From Bacillota bacterium (GTDB lineage Bacteria > Bacillota > Clostridia > Oscillospirales > Oscillospiraceae): 25,236 nucleotides of DNA. A program made the translations under genes and the position numbers. Location of the stretch: positions 1-25,236 of the forward strand of contig JAEWYA010000180.1 in the NCBI GenBank assembly GCA_023395775.1. Reading direction: 5' to 3'. Shown piece after piece: positions 13,908-21,570 of the stretch (position 1 is its first letter; each line of letters begins with the position of its first letter). A model generated the notes under the pieces. The model was not told the DNA's origin and did no database searches. It was given only the letters and a program-made list of their open reading frames with translations.

Positions 13908-14894
13908 ATGAAAGTGACTATGACGGAGGCGATTTGTCAGGAGGGCATGGCCCTACTGGATGGAAAAGCCGAAATTTTTGTGGCGCATGATGCGCATCCG
14001 CACAACTATCTGGACGAGTTGAAGGACACGGATGCCTTCATCGTTCGCGTCGCCGATAAGGGTGCCATTGATGAGGAGACCATGTGTGCCAGCAAGGCTC
14101 TAAAGGTGATTGGCCGCCCGGGCATCGGATACGACAGCGTAGATGTGGAAGCCGCCACCAAGCTGGGCATTCCCGTAGTCATTACGCCGGGTGCCAACAA
14201 CCGCAGTGTTGCGGAACATGTTGTGACATTGATGCTGGCACTGTCCAAGAATCTGGTGGAAGGCGACAAAGAACAGCATGCGGGAAACTGGAAAATCCGT
14301 GATGCCAAGAAGGCGTTTGAGATTGAGGAAAAAACCTGCCTGATCATCGGCCTTGGCACCATCGGAAAAATTATTGCTCACCTGTGTCTCGGGCTGGACA
14401 TGAAGGTCATCGGCTATGACACATTTCTCTCCAAAGAGCAGATGACGGATTTAGGCGTAGAGAAGTATGACAATAAGTTTGAGGCGCTGAAAAAAGCCGA
14501 CGTCGTCATCGTGCAGATGCCGCTGATTGAGGGGGTTACCAACAACACCATCGCAAAAGCGGAACTGGACGCCATGAAGCCCACGGCGCTTCTCATCAAT
14601 TGCAGCCGCGGCGAGATCGTCAACGAGCCCGATCTGTGCGAAGCACTCAAGAGCGGCAGCATCGCCGGCGCAGGCCTTGATGTGTTCTGGAATGAGCCGA
14701 CCCGAGTCAGTGACGAAATTTTGAGGTGTCCAAATGTGATTGTCAGTCCTCACTCCGCAGCGCAGACGCGCGAGGCCGTTATCAAGATGGCCACCATGTG
14801 CGTGGAGGGCTGCTTGGCTGTCTGCCGGGGTGAGAAATGGCCTTATGTGGCCGATCACAAGGTTTACGATCACCCTCGCTGGGCAAGAAAGTAA
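13908..14894 (+). CDS. D-2-hydroxyacid dehydrogenase (NAD-binding)
   Basis: This 328-aa protein has the Rossmann motif GLGTIG (148-153) and the catalytic triad R234 (NCSRGEIVNE), E263 (DVFWNEP) and H282 (SPHSAAQT), as in phosphoglycerate, glycerate and other D-2-hydroxyacid dehydrogenases. No C-terminal ACT domain is present, which argues against SerA. The ATG at 13908 has AGAGGAGA upstream; an upstream in-frame ATG at 13842 lies inside the previous gene and is rejected. In the operon it may interconvert a 2-keto acid and a D-hydroxyacid, possibly supplying or using the substrate of the LarA-like racemase. Confidence 0.92.
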   Translation: MKVTMTEAICQEGMALLDGKAEIFVAHDAHPHNYLDELKDTDAFIVRVADKGAIDEETMCASKALKVIGRPGIGYDSVDVEAATKLGIPVVITPGANNRSVAEHVVTLMLALSKNLVEGDKEQHAGNWKIRDAKKAFEIEEKTCLIIGLGTIGKIIAHLCLGLDMKVIGYDTFLSKEQMTDLGVEKYDNKFEALKKADVVIVQMPLIEGVTNNTIAKAELDAMKPTALLINCSRGEIVNEPDLCEALKSGSIAGAGLDVFWNEPTRVSDEILRCPNVIVSPHSAAQTREAVIKMATMCVEGCLAVCRGEKWPYVADHKVYDHPRWARK

Positions 14895-14914
14895 AAAGGA
14901 AGGAGAAGCCACCC

Positions 14915-15667
14915 ATGGAGGAAACAGTAAACCGGCTGCAGACTTGCCGCAGGGACATGATGCTGAGAAACCTGGCGTATTTTATGCTCTTGCTGGGGAC
15001 TGGCACCGCGGTGCTGCTTTTGCCAAATATCAGTTGGCAAGCCGGCCTGATTGCAGTATGTGTGGTAATTTACCTCTTCGCAGTCCGCCCTTTTAATCAA
15101 AGATATCTTACAAAATTGCGGGAAGCCATTCTGCAGTGCAGCATGGGGGAAACTCTTTTCAATCCGGTCTATCACTCCAAAGAGGGCGTTGCCGCAGAGC
15201 AAATAACACAGGATCTCTTTCCGGGGAATCTAGCACAAAAGAGTTTTTTCAGCCGGGAGCACCTTTCCGGGGGTGTAAATGGGCTGCCAGCTGAGTTGGC
15301 GGATGTAAGTTTCCCACTTCGCACGCCGGGCGGCCGGAATATGATGTTCAACGGCTGCTTTGTGTCGATAGCACTTTCCAAGCCTCTGCCCGAACCCGTG
15401 CGCATAACAGGAGGAGAGATAAAGGAGTGCTCCTGCACAGGCGCGGCACGGAAATGTCTGGAGCAGATGTGCGATACCTATCGCGGGGGACTGTACATCT
15501 TTGCAGAGGGAAGGACATTCTCTGCGCTGTGCTGGGGAACGTTTCTCGGCGCACGGCTTAATCCGCTTTTTCCGGTTACGGAAGCGCGGCTTTGCACCGG
15601 CCCTGTGCCTCAATGGCAGGAATGTGTTCGCCTGAGTCGGCTGCTGAATGGGGAATTGGCCGCCTGA
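14915..15667 (+). CDS. Two-TM membrane protein of unknown function
   Basis: This 250-aa protein has two adjacent hydrophobic segments near residues 20-38 and 42-60, with a presumably cytoplasmic remainder. The layout (short N-terminus, TM hairpin, then a soluble domain containing RNMMFNGCFVSIALSK) is reminiscent of DUF3137-type proteins, but I am not sure. The soluble part has several cysteines, including ECSCTGAARKC. The ATG at 14915 is preceded by AAGGAGAAG. It sits between the dehydrogenase and racemase genes in the same orientation, 20 nt after the former. No enzymatic motif is recognised; a link to transport or signalling would be speculation. Confidence 0.6.
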   Translation: MEETVNRLQTCRRDMMLRNLAYFMLLLGTGTAVLLLPNISWQAGLIAVCVVIYLFAVRPFNQRYLTKLREAILQCSMGETLFNPVYHSKEGVAAEQITQDLFPGNLAQKSFFSREHLSGGVNGLPAELADVSFPLRTPGGRNMMFNGCFVSIALSKPLPEPVRITGGEIKECSCTGAARKCLEQMCDTYRGGLYIFAEGRTFSALCWGTFLGARLNPLFPVTEARLCTGPVPQWQECVRLSRLLNGELAA

Positions 15668-15702
15668 ATAGCTCGCCCTGAATCTGGAAAGGTTATAATG
15701 AA

Positions 15703-16998
15703 ATGAAAATTAAGGAACAATCCGCTATTCGCGAATTGCTTTCTGCGGTTGAATTGCCGAAGATGAGCACGGTTCGGCAGAATTTTGATCCTGCTCATAT
15801 TGAAGATGTGGCGGCATATCTGCGCACGAAGCTGGATGATGAAGCGTTCAGGCGTCGGATTAAACCGGGGATGCGGGTGGTTTTGACCGGCTCCAGCCGA
15901 CAGATCGCCAATGCCAATGTGATTCTTCGTGAGCTGGCTTCCTTTGTCAAGGCGCAGGGCGCTCAGCCCTACATCATTCCGGCAATGGGGAGCCATGGCG
16001 GTGCTACCGCCGAGGGACAAAGGGGGATACTGGAAAGCTTTTGCATTACTGAGGATTTCTGCGGCTGTCCCATCCACTCCAGCATGGAGACCAAACTGGT
16101 GGGACACTTACCAGACGGCGATCCGGTTTATACCGACCAGTTTGCAGCGGAAGCAGACGCCGTGATTGTGGTGGGCCGCATCAAGGCCCACACGGCCTTC
16201 CGGGGTCCGTATGAGTCCGGCCTCATCAAAATGATGGCCATCGGAATGGGAAAGCAGCAGGGTGCGGATTCGCTTCACAACAAGGGCTTTGGCGCGTTTG
16301 CTGAACGTTTGCCCGCTTATGCGAGAGTGGTGTTTGACAATTGCCCGATCGTTTTCGGCGTTGGAATCATAGAAAATGCTTTTGACCAGACCTGCCGCAT
16401 CGAGGTGCTCCAACGGGAGGATATCTTTGACTCAGAACCGGCGTTGCTGCAGTATGCCAAAGGGCGGCTGCCGCGGCTGCTTTTCCCGGAGGCGGACGTT
16501 CTGGTGGTTCATGAGATTGGCAAGAATTTTTCGGGAAGCGGTATGGACCCCAACGTGACTGGAACATTCGGAACACCGTACTGTTCGGGAGGCCTGACCA
16601 AGCAGCGCGTGGTTGTGCTGGATTTGAGCGAAGAGTCCCATGGCAGTTTCATCGGCCTTGGAATGGCAGATACAACAACCAACCGTGCTTTTGAAAAATG
16701 CGATACCAACGCGGCATACTTCAATATGCTGACCTCTACCGTCCTGAAGGTCGGGAAGATCCCCATGATTTTGGAAGACGATAAAATGGCAATCCAGGCG
16801 GCCGTCAAAACACTGACAGGGGTGGACAAGAGCCGCATACGCATGATCTACATCCGTAATACCCTGTCCTTGCAGACAATTATGATCTCAGAAGCCCTGC
16901 TGGAAGAGGCCGGGAAACACCCCTGTGTTGAAGTGCTAGAGGCCCCTCGGCCGCTTCGGTTCGACGCTGCGGGAAATCTGCTGGATCTTACCGATTGA
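15703..16998 (+). CDS. LarA-like (Lar_N/DUF2088) racemase or epimerase
   Basis: This 431-aa protein belongs to the lactate racemase (LarA) superfamily. It has PAMGSHGGATAEGQ (93-106), with H98 in a motif typical of Lar_N, and GRIKAHTAFRGPYESG (158-173) followed by LIKMMAIGMGK, where a lysine would be placed to carry the nickel-pincer cofactor. Superfamily members racemise or epimerise alpha-hydroxyacids and need the LarB, LarC and LarE cofactor system, which is not encoded here. The ATG at 15703 is used because the ATG at 15698 reads into TGA after one codon. It precedes the transporter genes, so its substrate may be the imported acid. The exact substrate is unknown. Confidence 0.8.
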   Translation: MKIKEQSAIRELLSAVELPKMSTVRQNFDPAHIEDVAAYLRTKLDDEAFRRRIKPGMRVVLTGSSRQIANANVILRELASFVKAQGAQPYIIPAMGSHGGATAEGQRGILESFCITEDFCGCPIHSSMETKLVGHLPDGDPVYTDQFAAEADAVIVVGRIKAHTAFRGPYESGLIKMMAIGMGKQQGADSLHNKGFGAFAERLPAYARVVFDNCPIVFGVGIIENAFDQTCRIEVLQREDIFDSEPALLQYAKGRLPRLLFPEADVLVVHEIGKNFSGSGMDPNVTGTFGTPYCSGGLTKQRVVVLDLSEESHGSFIGLGMADTTTNRAFEKCDTNAAYFNMLTSTVLKVGKIPMILEDDKMAIQAAVKTLTGVDKSRIRMIYIRNTLSLQTIMISEALLEEAGKHPCVEVLEAPRPLRFDAAGNLLDLTD

Positions 16999-17016
16999 AG
17001 GAGGAACTGTATAACT

Positions 17017-17535
17017 GTGAAAACAAAAAATGGAAGACTGGATTTGATTACCGGCATCGTTCTCACTGCTATCGCGCTTTTCTATATGTCCCAGATTCCC
17101 AAAATTGCAGCTTTTACTGGCCTTGGCGCCACCCCGCTGAACAATCACTTTATCCCTTGGCTGTGGAGCGGTATTCTCCTGCTCCTGAGCCTGATTCTGG
17201 TTGTCCGGGGTCTGGCAGGAATGCATCAGGGTCGGCAATGCGGCGAAGTAAAGCCTGAGAAATCATCTGTCAAAACTTTTTTAAGCGCAAACCGGGAGGT
17301 AATCTCCAGCTTTGTTCTGTTGGGCCTCTATGTCGGCCTGATGGGGCCCATTGGCTTCATTATCACCACGGCCGCGTACCTTTTTCTTCAGATTATGGCG
17401 CTGACTCCCCAGGAGAAATGGAAGAAAAATTTTGTCCCGGCTGCGCTGACCGGCGTAATCTGTGCGGTATTCCTGTATGGCGTGTTCAGCAAATTGCTCA
17501 ACGTTCTGCTCCCGGTGGGCATTCTGGGCTTCTAA
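17017..17535 (+). CDS. tctB: TctB, small membrane subunit of TTT transporter
   Basis: This 172-aa hydrophobic protein has about four membrane segments, near residues 9-28, 45-65, 95-125 and 140-165. It matches TctB in size and position immediately before TctA. It starts with GTG at 17017, with GGAGG about 12 nt upstream and no better start near. TctB is the small, poorly conserved subunit of tripartite tricarboxylate transporters, which import di/tricarboxylates and sugar acids using a periplasmic or lipid-anchored binding protein and an ion gradient. Confidence 0.88.
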   Translation: MKTKNGRLDLITGIVLTAIALFYMSQIPKIAAFTGLGATPLNNHFIPWLWSGILLLLSLILVVRGLAGMHQGRQCGEVKPEKSSVKTFLSANREVISSFVLLGLYVGLMGPIGFIITTAAYLFLQIMALTPQEKWKKNFVPAALTGVICAVFLYGVFSKLLNVLLPVGILGF

Positions 17536-17550
17536 GGAGGGAGAAAGACT

Positions 17551-19050
17551 ATGATTTTACAAGCTTTGCAGGCTGTCCTGCATCCGTATTTGCTGCTGCT
17601 GGTTGCCATTGGTGTTGTGATCGGCATCATTTTTGGTGCAATTCCTGGCCTGACCGCCACCATGGCCATCGTCATGTTCCTGCCCGTTACATATTCCATG
17701 ACGGACATTCAGGGCATAAACCTTCTGATGGCTCTCTACATCGGCGGCATATCCGGCGGACTGATCTCCGCAATCCTCCTCAACATTCCGGGAACTCCCT
17801 CCTCCGTGGCTACCTGCTTTGATGGAAAGCCCCTGGCGGATAGAGGCCAGGCTGCCAAAGCATTGAGCACAGGCGTCATTTTTTCCTGGTTTGGCACTCT
17901 GCTGGGTCTGGCTCTGTTGATTTTGCTCTCTCCGGCGCTCTGCAGCTTCGCCCTGAAGTTCGGTTCCTTTGAGTACTGCGCCCTGTCCATCTTCTCCTTG
18001 AGCATGGTCATCGCCCTGACGGGCAAGGATATGGTCAAAGGCCTCATCAGCGCCGTGGGCGGCACGCTGCTGGCCACAGTGGGCCTCTCGCCCATCGACA
18101 GCCGCCCGCGGTTTACCTTTGATAACTTCCACCTGAACAACGGCCTCAAGCTTCTGGTTCTCCTGATCGGCTTGTTCGCCATTTCCGAGGTCATGGCCTA
18201 TGCCGAAGAGGTACGCCATCCCGAGAACATGATCATCAACGAGAAGGTCAAGATGCGGGGCGGCGGCATCACTCTCAAAGAGTTTGTCACGCAGATTCCC
18301 AATGCCATACGCTCTGCGCTTATCGGCATTGGCATCGGCATTCTGCCCGGTATCGGCGGCGGCGTATCCTGCGTGCTGTCGTATACGGTGGCGAAGAATA
18401 TGTCCAAGTACCCGGAAAGATTCGGTACCGGCATCATCGACGGCGTGGTGGCCAGCGAGTCGGCCAACAACGCCACCATCGGCGGCGCCATGATTCCCCT
18501 GCTGGCTTTGGGCATTCCCGGAGACGCCTGCACAGCCATGCTGCTGGGCGGCCTGCAGGTACACTCAATCTCCCCCGGTCCCCTGATCTATCAGAAGAGC
18601 GGCGAGGTGGTCTACAGCATTTTCTTCGTCATGGCAATTGCCTCATTTATGATGATGATCTTCATGCTCTTCGGTATGCGGGCCTTTATCTCAGTGCTGA
18701 AGGTTCCAAAAAACTATTTGCTGCCCATCGTGGTGGTAATGTGCTGCATCGGCGCCATCGGAGATGCCAACCAGGTGTTCGACGCCTTCGGCGTGCCTCT
18801 GTTTGGTCTGATGGCCTATCTCATGATCAAGGCAAAAATACCGACGATTCCTATGATCCTCGGTTTTATTCTTGGCCCTCTGTTTGAAACAAATATCCGC
18901 AAATCCTCGCAGCTGATTCAAACGGATTCTCTCTTTTCGCACCCCATCTTCCTGGTACTCATGGCCGCCACCATTGTGGTCGTAATCCTTTCTCTCCGGG
19001 CTTATTCCAAGCAGAATCAGACTTTGGGAGATACTACGGCCTCAAAATAA
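17551..19050 (+). CDS. tctA: TctA, large permease subunit of TTT transporter
   Basis: This 499-aa polytopic membrane protein of about a dozen segments carries the TctA signatures GAIPGLTATMAIVMFLPVTY near the N-terminus, NIPGTPSSVATCFDGKPLAD, and ESANNATIGGAMIPLLALG with IPGDACTAMLLGGL in the second half. The two halves repeat the same G-P-rich motif, as known for the family. The ATG at 17551 has AGGAGGGAG upstream, 15 nt after tctB. Together with TctB and TctC it forms the uptake system of this catabolic operon. Confidence 0.95.
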   Translation: MILQALQAVLHPYLLLLVAIGVVIGIIFGAIPGLTATMAIVMFLPVTYSMTDIQGINLLMALYIGGISGGLISAILLNIPGTPSSVATCFDGKPLADRGQAAKALSTGVIFSWFGTLLGLALLILLSPALCSFALKFGSFEYCALSIFSLSMVIALTGKDMVKGLISAVGGTLLATVGLSPIDSRPRFTFDNFHLNNGLKLLVLLIGLFAISEVMAYAEEVRHPENMIINEKVKMRGGGITLKEFVTQIPNAIRSALIGIGIGILPGIGGGVSCVLSYTVAKNMSKYPERFGTGIIDGVVASESANNATIGGAMIPLLALGIPGDACTAMLLGGLQVHSISPGPLIYQKSGEVVYSIFFVMAIASFMMMIFMLFGMRAFISVLKVPKNYLLPIVVVMCCIGAIGDANQVFDAFGVPLFGLMAYLMIKAKIPTIPMILGFILGPLFETNIRKSSQLIQTDSLFSHPIFLVLMAATIVVVILSLRAYSKQNQTLGDTTASK

Positions 19051-19089
19051 TGGCGACATGGATAAATACAAATCAGAAAGGAAATTGTT

Positions 19090-20100
19090 ATGAAAAGAAT
19101 TCTCTCCACTCTCTTTGCAGCGACGATGATCCTATCCCTGGCTGCCTGCGGAGGCAACGGCACAGCTTCCTCTACGGCAGCTTCCGGAAGCGGAGCCGCT
19201 TCTGCTGCCGCCTCCACCCTGGACTGGCCGAAGAAGAACATCAACATCTATTGCACACATAAGGCCGGCGGTGATACCGATTACATGGCCCGTGAGTTGG
19301 CCACCGCGCTGGAAAAGCAACTGGGTGTTTCCGTAGTTGTCACCAATGTGGACGGCTCCAACGGTGCCACGTGCATGACCCAGTACAAGGACGGCGATAA
19401 GGACGGTTATACCTTTATTGCAACCAATACCGCCGCGCTGAACGGCAACGAAGCTACAGATATGGTAGACTTTGGATACGACGCCTTTGAACCCGTTGCG
19501 GTCTACGGCATGCAGTCCGGCGAGAACATCGTAGTTCCGGCCGATGCTCCCTACAACAATCTTCAGGAGCTGATTGATGCTACGAAAGCCGCTCCCAACA
19601 CCATCAAGTTCGGCATCTCCACCGGCGGCGGCGTGTACATCGAATCCTGCGTTCTGCAGAATTTGGGCGGCGCGCAGTTCAACATTGTCGAGTCCGGCGA
19701 CGGCGCCAGCCGCCTGACCGCACTGTTGGGCGGCGAAGTGGATGCCACTTCTCTTCCGTATTCCACCGCTGCGGATTACATCACCAACGGCCAACTCAAG
19801 TCCCTGTGCACCTGCCTGAGTAAGGCACCCGATCTGATGCCCGACCAGGAGACCGCCAGCACCTATGTTCCTGAGCTGAAGATCGACACCGAGTATGTTC
19901 TGCTGGCTCCCAAGGGGACTCCTTCCAATATCGTTGAGGCCATGAACGCCGCAGTTCTGGCAGTCGGTGGCACGGACGACTGGAAAAAGATGACCAACGA
20001 ATACAGCCTGCAAAATCCGCTCCTTCTGAATGTCGCCGATACCATTGCCAACCTTAAAGAGCAGCGTGATCTTTTCCAGGGCTTTAAACAGTATCTGTAA
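19090..20100 (+). CDS. tctC: TctC-type solute-binding lipoprotein
   Basis: This 336-aa extracytoplasmic binding protein has a lipoprotein signal peptide with lipobox LAAC (C20 would be lipidated) and a Ser/Ala-rich linker. The mature domain shows THKAGGDTDYMARELATALE and KDGYTFIATNTAALN, as in the tripartite tricarboxylate (TctC/Bug) family. It captures the acid substrate outside the membrane and hands it to TctA/TctB. The start has AAAGGA upstream. It is the last gene before IS DNA and has no terminator of its own beyond the IS hairpin, so the IS may have cut off the native 3' end of the operon. Confidence 0.94.
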   Translation: MKRILSTLFAATMILSLAACGGNGTASSTAASGSGAASAAASTLDWPKKNINIYCTHKAGGDTDYMARELATALEKQLGVSVVVTNVDGSNGATCMTQYKDGDKDGYTFIATNTAALNGNEATDMVDFGYDAFEPVAVYGMQSGENIVVPADAPYNNLQELIDATKAAPNTIKFGISTGGGVYIESCVLQNLGGAQFNIVESGDGASRLTALLGGEVDATSLPYSTAADYITNGQLKSLCTCLSKAPDLMPDQETASTYVPELKIDTEYVLLAPKGTPSNIVEAMNAAVLAVGGTDDWKKMTNEYSLQNPLLLNVADTIANLKEQRDLFQGFKQYL

Positions 20101-20124
20101 GGCGAGAATATTCCTTTTTGAATC

Positions 20125-20162
20125 AAAAAAAGCGCCATATCCCTTTTCGGGGATATGGCGCT
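20125..20162 (-). terminator. Terminator at 3' end of the IS transposase
   Basis: AGCGCCATATCCC (20131-20143) and GGGATATGGCGCT (20150-20162) form a perfect 13-bp stem with a 6-nt loop. On the minus strand it is followed by TTTTTT (complement of 20125-20130), so it terminates transcription from the IS side toward tctC. On the plus strand there is no T-run. Confidence 0.82.
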
Positions 20163-20183
20163 CAGTCTGTCGAAGAACCCGGT

Positions 20184-21019
20184 TTACGCTACAGGGCGGA
20201 CCGGGTCCTTGGTGTATTTCAACTCAAAAATCAGGAATGTGTGGAGAGACAAAGAAGACCTCCACTTCCACTTTGCCAGCTTTTTCAGATTCATGGCAGC
20301 AAACTTAAGCTTCACCCAGTTGGTCACCTGGGCGAGGCCTGGGTACTGCGTGTAACGCATCGCGTGTTTCTTTTTCATCGGGCCATTTTCTTTCTGAAGG
20401 TGTTGTCCCGGCACTTTTCCGCCGACGCAGGCGGCTCCCTGTCATCTCCAAAAGATGTCTTCCCATGGGTCTCCCGATCGGCGTTCACCTCGTCCATCAG
20501 TTCCTTCGCATAGCGTTTGGAGGTTTCCGGGATAACCGCCTTCACCTGCTTTTTCGTATTGGCACTAGCCTTGATGTGGGTACCATCAATGAACACGGCT
20601 TTGAGCGAGAGATACCCCACTTGGGCGACTTCTTCCAAAATGCACGCAAAGATTTGGTTGACCGTGCCTTCCGTGAAGCGGCGACGGAAATTAAAGCTCG
20701 CCGTGGAAAAGTGCGGCGTCTCCTCCTGAAGCGTGTAGCCCAAAAACCAGCGGTAGGCGGCGTTCAGGTAGACCTCCTCCGCCGTCCGGCGCAGGGAGGG
20801 CAACCGGTACAGATGCTGGATGAGGGCCATCTTCTCCAGCACCACGGGGTCCACGCCGGGCCGCCCGTTATCCTCACTGTAAAGCGGCTCCACCATCTCA
20901 TACAGCCGCTCTCAGTCCACCGCCGCATCAATCTTGCGAAGCATATGATCCCGCGGCACCAGGCTTTCCGTATCCACTATTTCCACCACGCCACGATCCA
21001 GTTTCCCACGTCGTTCGGA
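20184..21019 (-). pseudogene. IS1182-family transposase, broken
   Basis: The reading frame shows transposase sequence: LVPRDHMLRKIDAA, then a TGA stop (20914-20912), then YSEDNGRPGVDPVVLEKMAL, NAAYRWFLGYTLQEETPHFS and VFIDGTHIKASANTKKQ. After about 20400 the frame shifts straight to the C-terminal end HAMRYTQYPG, then KFAAMNLKKLAKW. Intact members have about 200 more residues here, including much of the DDE catalytic core, so an internal deletion plus frameshift removed it at about 20375-20400. No ATG start remains upstream of the stop. It cannot encode an active enzyme. Confidence 0.8.
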
Positions 21020-21167
21020 TCAACTCCTACATCCGTCCGGGCTTTTTCCTGATCCACGCGATATGCGTTATTCTGCCGCCGGAATGGATACGAAGGAAAT
21101 CCTGAAAACGGTGACCTATACGCCCGCGAAGGCGGCGCCCTTTGCCGCTATGGTGGGGCTGTGGGTA
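21020..21167. other. Unassigned sequence between IS remnant and cupin gene
   Basis: No gene can be supported here. A plus-strand frame is open from before 21020 through 21167 and includes a hydrophobic stretch (APFAAMVGLWVLPALFAAGI). It could be the remnant of a membrane protein gene interrupted by the IS, or the IS left end. Its continuation beyond 21168 is only the antisense of the cupin gene. Confidence 0.3.
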
Positions 21168-21563
21168 TTACCGGCTCTCTTTGCTGCCGGGATTGTCCTC
21201 CGGGCGAATGTTCCGGGCTGTCCCGTAGATAAAAATAATATCCACAAATCCGCCGGGTTCGTAGGTGAAAACGTGCCATTCGTTTTCCGGAATATGCAGG
21301 ACCATGCCCTTTTTAAGTTTTACCCACTGTGTCATGTGCCCCTGATCCGGGCCCCAGCCAACGTAGCCGTCCTTCACATCAAAGATGACCACGGTTTCTT
21401 CAGCGTGGTGATGCGGCTCCATCAAGCCGCTGGACACGTCATACGTCGCGTAGCCCACCGTCATAAACCCGCTGGGAAATTTGCTGTTCTCGCCAATCGC
21501 GCGCTGCAGCGCCCGGCCGGGCAGGACCTCTTTTGCAATGTGTTCCCTTTCTGTAATTTCCAT
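21168..21563 (-). CDS. Single-domain cupin protein
   Basis: This 131-aa protein has both cupin motifs: EPHHHAEETVVIF (about 49-61), whose histidines and glutamate would bind metal, and the second motif GMVLHIPENEWHVF (about 85-98). Small cupins in sugar-acid loci act as isomerases, lyases, epimerases or ring-opening enzymes (KdgF-like), or may bind ligands. The ATG at 21563 has GGAGT upstream that overlaps the stop of the kinase gene, and only 7 nt separate the two genes, so it is the last gene of an AraC-kinase-cupin operon. The specific reaction is unknown. Confidence 0.82.
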   Translation of the reverse strand: MEITEREHIAKEVLPGRALQRAIGENSKFPSGFMTVGYATYDVSSGLMEPHHHAEETVVIFDVKDGYVGWGPDQGHMTQWVKLKKGMVLHIPENEWHVFTYEPGGFVDIIFIYGTARNIRPEDNPGSKESR

Positions 21564-21570
21564 TGTCTTT

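Larger units (their letters stand above)
20105..21019 (-). mobile_element. Degenerate IS1182-like element (inverted copy)
   Basis: The segment contains a broken transposase gene (20184-21019) and a terminal hairpin (20131-20162). Its last ~200 bp match the remnant at 6973-7190 in inverted orientation. Exact ends and target-site duplication cannot be identified by eye, so the bounds are approximate. It separates the TctABC operon from the AraC-kinase-cupin locus. Confidence 0.65.

Noticed and set aside
12767..13909. 380-aa minus-strand frame opposite the PdxA2-like gene
   Set aside because: Antisense shadow; no motifs and no ribosome binding site.
17557..18564. 335-aa minus-strand frame opposite tctA
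   Set aside because: Antisense shadow rich in Q, H and G; tctA is unambiguous.
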